Of a DNA stretch of 10,745 nt, positions 6,699 to 10,745 are shown piece after piece. The notes beneath the pieces were generated by a model. It was not told where the DNA came from. It did not search any database and saw only the letters and a list, made by a program, of their open reading frames with translations. Every line of letters begins with the position of its first letter. The stretch's first letter is position 1. This stretch comes from JBAYJY01 sp041664945 (GTDB lineage: Bacteria; UBP15; UBA6099): positions 1 to 10,745 of the forward strand of contig JBAYJY010000159.1 of NCBI GenBank assembly GCA_041664945.1, in the 5' to 3' direction. Position numbers and translations under genes: made by a program.

Positions 6699-6717
6699 AT
6701 TTTCAATGTATCGCGGC

Positions 6718-6744
6718 TTGCCGGCTGCGAAATGTGTGTATAAT
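6718..6744 (+). promoter_or_regulatory. Probable promoter of the lnt-like gene
   Basis: A perfect TATAAT (6739-6744) lies 40 bp before the start codon. TTGCCG (6718-6723) could be the -35 box, but the spacing is only 15 bp. The -35 box overlaps the right arm (6721-6730) of a perfect 10-bp inverted repeat whose left arm is at 6665-6674, inside the GNAT remnant. Confidence 0.45.
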
Positions 6745-6770
6745 CTATTTTCAAAATGCATTTAAAGGGT

Positions 6771-6775
6771 GGAGG
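6771..6775 (+). promoter_or_regulatory. Shine-Dalgarno site that decides the lnt start
   Basis: GGAGG stands 8 nt before the ATG at 6784. An in-frame GTG at 6769 overlaps this site and so cannot be the start it serves. Confidence 0.8.
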
Positions 6776-6783
6776 GCGACAGA

Positions 6784-8298
6784 ATGGCGGGCAAACAAAC
6801 ATCAGCTAAGCAGGTAGTGATCGGGCTTATCCTTTCGGCGATATCCGGGGCGCTTCTGGCGGTGGCGCAGCCGCCGATCGAGTTCGCGCCGGCGGCGTGG
6901 GTCGCGCTGGTTCCGCTGTTCATCGCGCTTATGAAGTTCGCGCCGAACAAAATCGCGTTCGGGTCCTATTACGCGACGGCGATCGCCGTGATGCTGTTCG
7001 GCCTGATCCGCGAAGTCCCGGAAGGTTTCGGCGTTCTTTACGCGATGCCGTTCGTAATGTTCATCGTCGCATTCCTTATCTTCTTCTGGCAGAAAAATCT
7101 GTTGACTAAAAACAACTACCGCTGGTTCACGGCGATTAACGCCGCCGGACTCGTCGGCACGGAATACCTGCGGCAGTTCGCGCCCACCGCGCTTTTCGGC
7201 GCGCTCGGGATTTCGCAGTACAGACACCCGGAATTCATTCAGATCGCGAGCCTGTTCGGCGTATTCGGCGTCTCGCTGATGATCATTCTCGTGAACTGCG
7301 CAGTCGCGCTTCTCCTCACAAACGCAAACTCGATCGGCAAGGTCAGAATACAGGTCTTCGGCGCAGTCCTTATCGTCGCCATTCTGCTGGGCATGAACTT
7401 CACGCTTCTGCGGGAGGAGCTTCCAACCGAAGGCAGCATCAAAGCCGCAGCCGTTCAATTCGGCTATGTGCCGGAACTGAAAACGCATCCGGGATACGAA
7501 AAATACGACAAGCTGACGAAGGAAAAAGACTGGCCGGGCGTTTCTATGACAGCTATCGACATGCTCGAACCGCTGACCCGGCAGGCGGCGCAGGCCGGCG
7601 CGCAACTGATAGTCTGGCCGGAAGTAATGCTCGCGGTCGACCCGCTAAAATATCCCGACATCGCGGCCCGCCTCTCCGCTCTCGCGGTCAGAACAAAGGC
7701 ATATCTCGTCATCCCTTACGAATCCATTTTCAAGGGTCAGGAAAAATTCGAACGCCCCGGCTACACAAACGAACTCGCGGTAATCGCGCCCGACGGCAAA
7801 TTCATTTATCGCTACTTAAAGCAACGGATGGTGAAATCGTTCGAGATCGAGAAAGGCCGCGAGGGACACACCACTAAGGTTCTCGATACCGCCGTCGGAA
7901 AACTCGGCCTGATGATCTGCTACGACGCCGATTTCCCGCGCATTCCGTCAAAATACGCCGCGCTCGGCGCGAACGTTTTAGTTCTCCCATCGCACGACCT
8001 CTCGCAGTTCATCACATGGCACCATCCCGCGCTGCTCATGTTCCGGTCAGTCGAAAACCGGCGCAGCGTCGTCAAAGCCGACTTCGTTCAGGGCGCGATG
8101 ATTCTCGACCCGAAGGGCCACATTCTCGCAGACCCGCCGGACGGACTCCGCATCGTCGAAGCCGACATACCGCTCGTTTCGGTTCAGACTCCGTTTGCAA
8201 AGTCGTCCGTCATCTTCGGCGTCGGCTCGGTTATCGCGCTCATACTTTTCCTCATCATCGCCGGAATTCAAAAAGACAAGAGCGGCATCGGGCTTTAG
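6784..8298 (+). CDS. lnt: Apolipoprotein N-acyltransferase-like protein
   Basis: Lnt attaches the third acyl chain to the N-terminal Cys of lipoproteins in the inner membrane. The product is 504 residues, close to the 512 of E. coli Lnt. Residues 1-205 contain about six to seven hydrophobic membrane segments. Residues about 220-460 form the nitrilase-like catalytic domain. Residues about 470-495 form a last membrane segment. The triad is visible: Glu280 in IVWPEVM, Lys346 in YRYLKQRMVKSFE, and Cys379 in LMICYDADFPRI. Glu354, eight residues after the Lys, matches E. coli Glu343 (Lys335 + 8). The acidic residue after CysTyr is Asp381, where E. coli Lnt has Glu389; the 'VPFGE' block is also altered to VKSFE. 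A related membrane nitrilase with another substrate is thus possible. The stop codon lies inside a 7-bp repeat array. No operon partner is seen. Confidence 0.85.
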   Translation: MAGKQTSAKQVVIGLILSAISGALLAVAQPPIEFAPAAWVALVPLFIALMKFAPNKIAFGSYYATAIAVMLFGLIREVPEGFGVLYAMPFVMFIVAFLIFFWQKNLLTKNNYRWFTAINAAGLVGTEYLRQFAPTALFGALGISQYRHPEFIQIASLFGVFGVSLMIILVNCAVALLLTNANSIGKVRIQVFGAVLIVAILLGMNFTLLREELPTEGSIKAAAVQFGYVPELKTHPGYEKYDKLTKEKDWPGVSMTAIDMLEPLTRQAAQAGAQLIVWPEVMLAVDPLKYPDIAARLSALAVRTKAYLVIPYESIFKGQEKFERPGYTNELAVIAPDGKFIYRYLKQRMVKSFEIEKGREGHTTKVLDTAVGKLGLMICYDADFPRIPSKYAALGANVLVLPSHDLSQFITWHHPALLMFRSVENRRSVVKADFVQGAMILDPKGHILADPPDGLRIVEADIPLVSVQTPFAKSSVIFGVGSVIALILFLIIAGIQKDKSGIGL

Positions 8299-8314
8299 AC
8301 ATTAGGCGTTTGGC
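8294..8314 (-). repeat. Degenerate 7-bp repeat array overlapping the lnt stop codon
   Basis: Units TTTAGAC, ATTAGGC and GTTTGGC follow one another in register. On the minus strand this is the GCCTAAN heptad seen again, in plus orientation, at 8399-8426 and 8457-8487. The lnt TAG stop (8296-8298) is inside the first unit. Confidence 0.7.
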
Positions 8315-8360
8315 TAATACTTAAAAACAACTTCAAATGCGGCTTTGTGTTTGTTTTTAT

Positions 8361-8388
8361 CGAGATTTCTCGCTTCGCTCGAAATGAC
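8361..8388 (-). repeat. Dispersed 'HFERSEKS'-type intergenic repeat
   Basis: Read on the minus strand the stretch is GTCATTTCGAGCGAAGCGAG followed by AAATCTCG. I recognise this as a very widespread intergenic repeat whose translation reads (C)HFERSEKS. It has partial dyad symmetry (TTTC...GAAA with an inner GCGAAGC). No gene belongs to it. Confidence 0.65.
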
Positions 8389-8398
8389 AAAACATAAT

Positions 8399-8487
8399 GA
8401 CTAACTCCCAAAGCCAAATGCCTAACGCCTTCTTCGTTTTCTTCTTTTCGTTTTCAGCCTAAAGCCTAATGCCCAAAGCCTAACGCC
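8399..8487 (+). repeat. Two arrays of a degenerate 7-bp repeat (GCCTAAN)
   Basis: First array 8399-8426: GACTAAC, TCCCAAA, GCCAAAT, GCCTAAC. Second array 8457-8484: GCCTAAA, GCCTAAT, GCCCAAA, GCCTAAC, then GCC to 8487. Between them is pyrimidine-rich DNA with TTCG/TTTTCG runs. The first array is nearly complementary to the inverted array at 8294-8314 (12 of 13 over GCCAAAYGCCTAA), so the two could pair across the repeat between them. Confidence 0.75.
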
Positions 8488-8516
8488 GCCTTTCGTTTTT
8501 CCGCTGTCGTTAAAAA

Positions 8517-8548
8517 AGCCACACTGTGGCTAAAAAGCCACACCTTTT
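8517..8548. terminator. Two mutually exclusive hairpins, possible bidirectional terminator
   Basis: The 7-mer AGCCACA occurs at 8517-8523 and 8536-8542, with its complement TGTGGCT between them at 8525-8531. The middle arm can pair with the right copy around AAAA, followed by CCTTTT on the plus strand (a weak terminator for lnt). It can instead pair with the left copy, followed by six Ts on the minus strand. Only one pairing can form at a time. No gene is read leftward here, so if it is functional the plus-strand role is likelier. Confidence 0.45.
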
Positions 8549-8612
8549 GACATAAATGGACAAAACCGCCTGAATTCAAAAACTCAAAATAGCCTTTGTT
8601 TACACACGAATA

Positions 8613-8652
8613 TTTTTAGCGCGCGAAAAACAGGAATGGCACGATATTTGAT
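8613..8652 (+). promoter_or_regulatory. Sigma-54-like promoter with adjacent palindrome
   Basis: TGGCACG (8637-8643), a 4-bp spacer and TTGAT (8648-8652) fit the -24/-12 sigma-54 consensus TGGCACG-N4-TTGCW at all positions except the C of the -12 GC. Immediately upstream, 8613-8630 is an 18-bp near-perfect palindrome (TTTTT-A-GCGCGC-G-AAAAA, 16 of 18 symmetric). Transcription would start near 8664, giving a leader of about 77 nt before the ATG at 8741. A TTGACA at 8547-8552 has no good -10 partner. Confidence 0.5.
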
Positions 8653-8740
8653 CTTAAAGGGTTTGAAAGACGTTCGGCCGTAAAAAGGAAATTGCGGAAA
8701 CGGGAATTAAGAAAAATACAAAGTACGTGGAGGTAATCAA

Positions 8741-10745
8741 ATGAGAAGATTATATCTAACAGTACTATTGATTCTCGGAGTGGCGGCGGTTTCGGGCCAG
8801 GCGCGCGCCGCGGTGTCATTTAAGTTCAAAATACCGACAATTCCGTTCACGCCTATATTGAGCGACATATCAAACTCATCGGCGGTGACCGGGGCCGCAA
8901 GTTTCTCGGTATTCGCCACGATCAGGGGCGACCTGCAGCAGAAAGCGTGCTGCGGCGCGACCTGCAACGACACCGACTGCGAAATGGACGAATGGAAGAT
9001 GGTGACAGACACAAGCGTATCGCCGAACCCGCCTTGCATTCCGAATGAAAACGGGATGCCGGGCATGCCGGACAACGTCTGCAAGATCGTCGGCGCCCAG
9101 AATCCGATGCTTTTTTATTACAAGGAAAATGAGATCGCCGACACGAATTCCGTGCCGATGGCATACGACGCTACAACCGGAAAATTCAAAGGAACAATAA
9201 AGTTAGACGGATTCGCGGATAAGGATGTGATATATTATTACATAGTGGCGTCTGACAGCCGCGGCAACGTCATCTCAATGACGCCCGACAGCGCGAAAGC
9301 GCCTTGCACGAGCATCGCTTCGTGGAACCCTACTTACGAGACGCCCGCTGTCGACGATTGCTCTGTGGCAAACGGATACGAGCAATGCGCTGTCAATGTG
9401 GCCGCGAAACCGTCATGTTTCTCCTCGGACTACTCGGTTAACGACCGCGAGGCCGACACCTGCGGAGAACCGTCGTCGAGCGGCGCGCAAGTCCCGGTTT
9501 CAGGTCAGGAAAACACTGACTTCCTCGGCTTTTCAGCAGGCGCCGGAAAAGGCTATGTCGATCTTCCCTCGGACGATGTCATTTGCGCGAAAATCAGGCT
9601 GAAAGGCGCGCCGCCCGCATCCAGTTCCGGCCCGATCGAAGGCTATCTGATGATGCTCTTCAACCCGGACATCAGCGACCCGAATCCCGGCGACATTTAC
9701 TTCCCGAACGTTTTTGCCATTACTTACGCTCCGGAAGCGGCGAGCGCCGACAAGAATCTCGTCAACGTTCTCTGGGACGGCGAGTGCGTTTCGAATCCGA
9801 ACACAAGCGATATACTCGGTTGCAAAATTGTTGTTGGAAACGAAGGCGAACCGAAGCTTAAAATCGGGTTCGACACCAATCAGCATCACCTGAAATTCAT
9901 CGCGAAGAACGCCGTCTCGACAAATACCGGAAACAAGGTGATTCTGGGAGCCGCGTCGAACCAGCTCCGCATGCTGTTCCTGACTGGCGAAATCAATATC
10001 TCAGGCGGAACTGCTTTCTGGATCGTTGACCTCTCGGCAGGCCTCATGCTGGTAAAAAACACAAGACAGGCCGTCGTAGGCCCGATAGAGGAACCTATGC
10101 CGCCCATCATTCAACAGACAACCTGCAAAGCCGGCGGCGTCGGGAGTTTCCCGGTATGCGCGAAGAGCGTCTCGAAACCGGCCGGCGGCAACGACTGCGT
10201 TATCGACATCCTTCCGTCTCCGGACACTATGGTCACGTCCATCGCTAAATATAAAGTGTATGTCAGCGATACTAACAGCAAAGACAATGCCGTTTACGAT
10301 CCATCTCTGGACATCACCGAAAACGGAAGCCTTTCATATTCGATTTCAAAAAACATTCCCTCCGAAAGCCTCGAAGGGCAAACAAAATATTTCTTCTTTT
10401 CAAGCATGAGCGGCGGCGCTTCGCCTAAAGAAACGCTCAAAAAGTATTGGGCGGCAACCTCCTGCCGCGCCGAGGACTGGAAAGCGCCCGACCCGCCCTC
10501 CGGCGCAACTTGCGCCACGCCGGACGGCAACGAGAAAAAATGCCTCTGCTCCTGGACGCAGGACCCGGACCCGTTAGTTGGCTATAACATCAAACGCAAC
10601 GGCACGACGCTCCCCTTGAACACTTCGATTATTCTTAGCCCGTCATATACGGATTCAAGTTCCGTCCTTGTGAACGGAACCGCTTACACCTATCAAATTC
10701 AGGCCGTCGACAGCGGAAACAACGAGTCAGGCTGGACAAACGCTA
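8741..10745 (+). CDS. Large Cys-rich secreted protein with fibronectin III-like domain (runs off right edge)
   Basis: ATG at 8741 with GGAGG (8729-8733) 7 nt upstream. The frame stays open for 668 codons to the window end. Residues 1-23 are a clear Sec signal peptide (MRRLYLTVLLILGVAAV, ARA-AV cleavage). The mature part has 21 Cys in the visible portion, with a cluster at 70-80 (CCGATCNDTDC), suggesting disulfide bonding outside the cytoplasm. Residues about 120-185 have an Ig-like beta-rich look ending in IYYYIVASDSRGN. Residues about 582-668 look like a fibronectin type III domain (APDPPSGATC, WTQDPDPLVGYNIKRNG, GTAYTYQIQAVDSGNNES) with extra Cys (CLC). I recognise no enzyme domain and cannot name a function. 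A surface or extracellular structural or adhesive role is a guess. No C-terminal anchor or sorting signal is visible because the gene is cut. Likely a monocistronic start, possibly sigma-54 controlled. Confidence 0.88.
   Translation, partial: MRRLYLTVLLILGVAAVSGQARAAVSFKFKIPTIPFTPILSDISNSSAVTGAASFSVFATIRGDLQQKACCGATCNDTDCEMDEWKMVTDTSVSPNPPCIPNENGMPGMPDNVCKIVGAQNPMLFYYKENEIADTNSVPMAYDATTGKFKGTIKLDGFADKDVIYYYIVASDSRGNVISMTPDSAKAPCTSIASWNPTYETPAVDDCSVANGYEQCAVNVAAKPSCFSSDYSVNDREADTCGEPSSSGAQVPVSGQENTDFLGFSAGAGKGYVDLPSDDVICAKIRLKGAPPASSSGPIEGYLMMLFNPDISDPNPGDIYFPNVFAITYAPEAASADKNLVNVLWDGECVSNPNTSDILGCKIVVGNEGEPKLKIGFDTNQHHLKFIAKNAVSTNTGNKVILGAASNQLRMLFLTGEINISGGTAFWIVDLSAGLMLVKNTRQAVVGPIEEPMPPIIQQTTCKAGGVGSFPVCAKSVSKPAGGNDCVIDILPSPDTMVTSIAKYKVYVSDTNSKDNAVYDPSLDITENGSLSYSISKNIPSESLEGQTKYFFFSSMSGGASPKETLKKYWAATSCRAEDWKAPDPPSGATCATPDGNEKKCLCSWTQDPDPLVGYNIKRNGTTLPLNTSIILSPSYTDSSSVLVNGTAYTYQIQAVDSGNNESGWTNA

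Noticed and set aside
6802..7605. 267-codon minus-strand frame opposite the lnt-like gene
   Set aside because: Its composition (runs of Arg, Asp, Glu) is the reverse-strand echo of membrane-segment codons; the plus-strand frame has clear Lnt motifs and a good ribosome-binding site.
8399..8487. CRISPR array suggested by regularly spaced short repeats
   Set aside because: The unit is 7 bp and tandem without spacers, and no cas gene is present.
8547..8576. Sigma-70 promoter starting with the perfect TTGACA at 8547
   Set aside because: The sequence 16-18 bp downstream (CTGAAT/TGAATT) is a poor -10 box, and the TTGACA abuts the hairpin element; the sigma-54-like site is a better candidate.

Overview
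The window reads as a chromosomal stretch from an uncultured Gram-negative bacterium with an outer membrane. Support for this comes from an apolipoprotein N-acyltransferase-like gene, Sec- and Tat-exported proteins, and a sigma-54-type promoter. Coding regions are GC-rich with GC-ending codons, apart from one clearly AT-rich gene. The architecture of the large propeller protein and of the 438-residue membrane-anchored protein resembles families I associate with Planctomycetes/Verrucomicrobia/Lentisphaerae and neighbouring candidate phyla. The phylum cannot be settled from this sequence.

Layout, left to right. The 5' end of a URO-D/methyltransferase-family gene runs leftward off the window (1-169). 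A divergent regulatory gap follows, holding a duplicated palindromic repeat. Next is a 721-residue secreted protein with a beta-propeller-like N-terminal half and an alpha-helical C-terminal half (469-2634). Facing it is an AT-rich, single-TM protein of unknown function (2738-4054, minus). That gene lies between a perfect 25-bp inverted repeat and a perfect 33-bp direct repeat, and the direct repeat duplicates the 3' end of the 721-residue gene. The arrangement looks like an insertion. Then come a fused methionine sulfoxide reductase MsrAB (4369-5400, minus), a divergently transcribed Tat-exported Dcr2-like metallophosphatase (5516-6574), the tail of a decayed GNAT acetyltransferase (about 6591-6698), and an Lnt-like apolipoprotein N-acyltransferase (6784-8298).

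A 440-bp gap follows (8299-8740). It is packed with short repeats: degenerate 7-bp arrays in both orientations, a copy of a widespread 'HFERSEKS'-type repeat, two overlapping hairpins, and a palindrome next to a sigma-54-like promoter. That promoter precedes a large Cys-rich secreted protein with a fibronectin III-like domain, which runs off the right edge (8741 to beyond 10745).

The genes do not form one pathway. Most appear to be single transcription units with their own upstream signals. The common thread is the cell envelope and exported proteins, plus repair of oxidised methionine. I found no CRISPR array, transposase, defence cassette, tRNA or rRNA. The best leads are the repeat-bounded AT-rich insertion, the structured repeat gap at 8294-8548, and the sigma-54-like promoter of the Cys-rich secreted protein.
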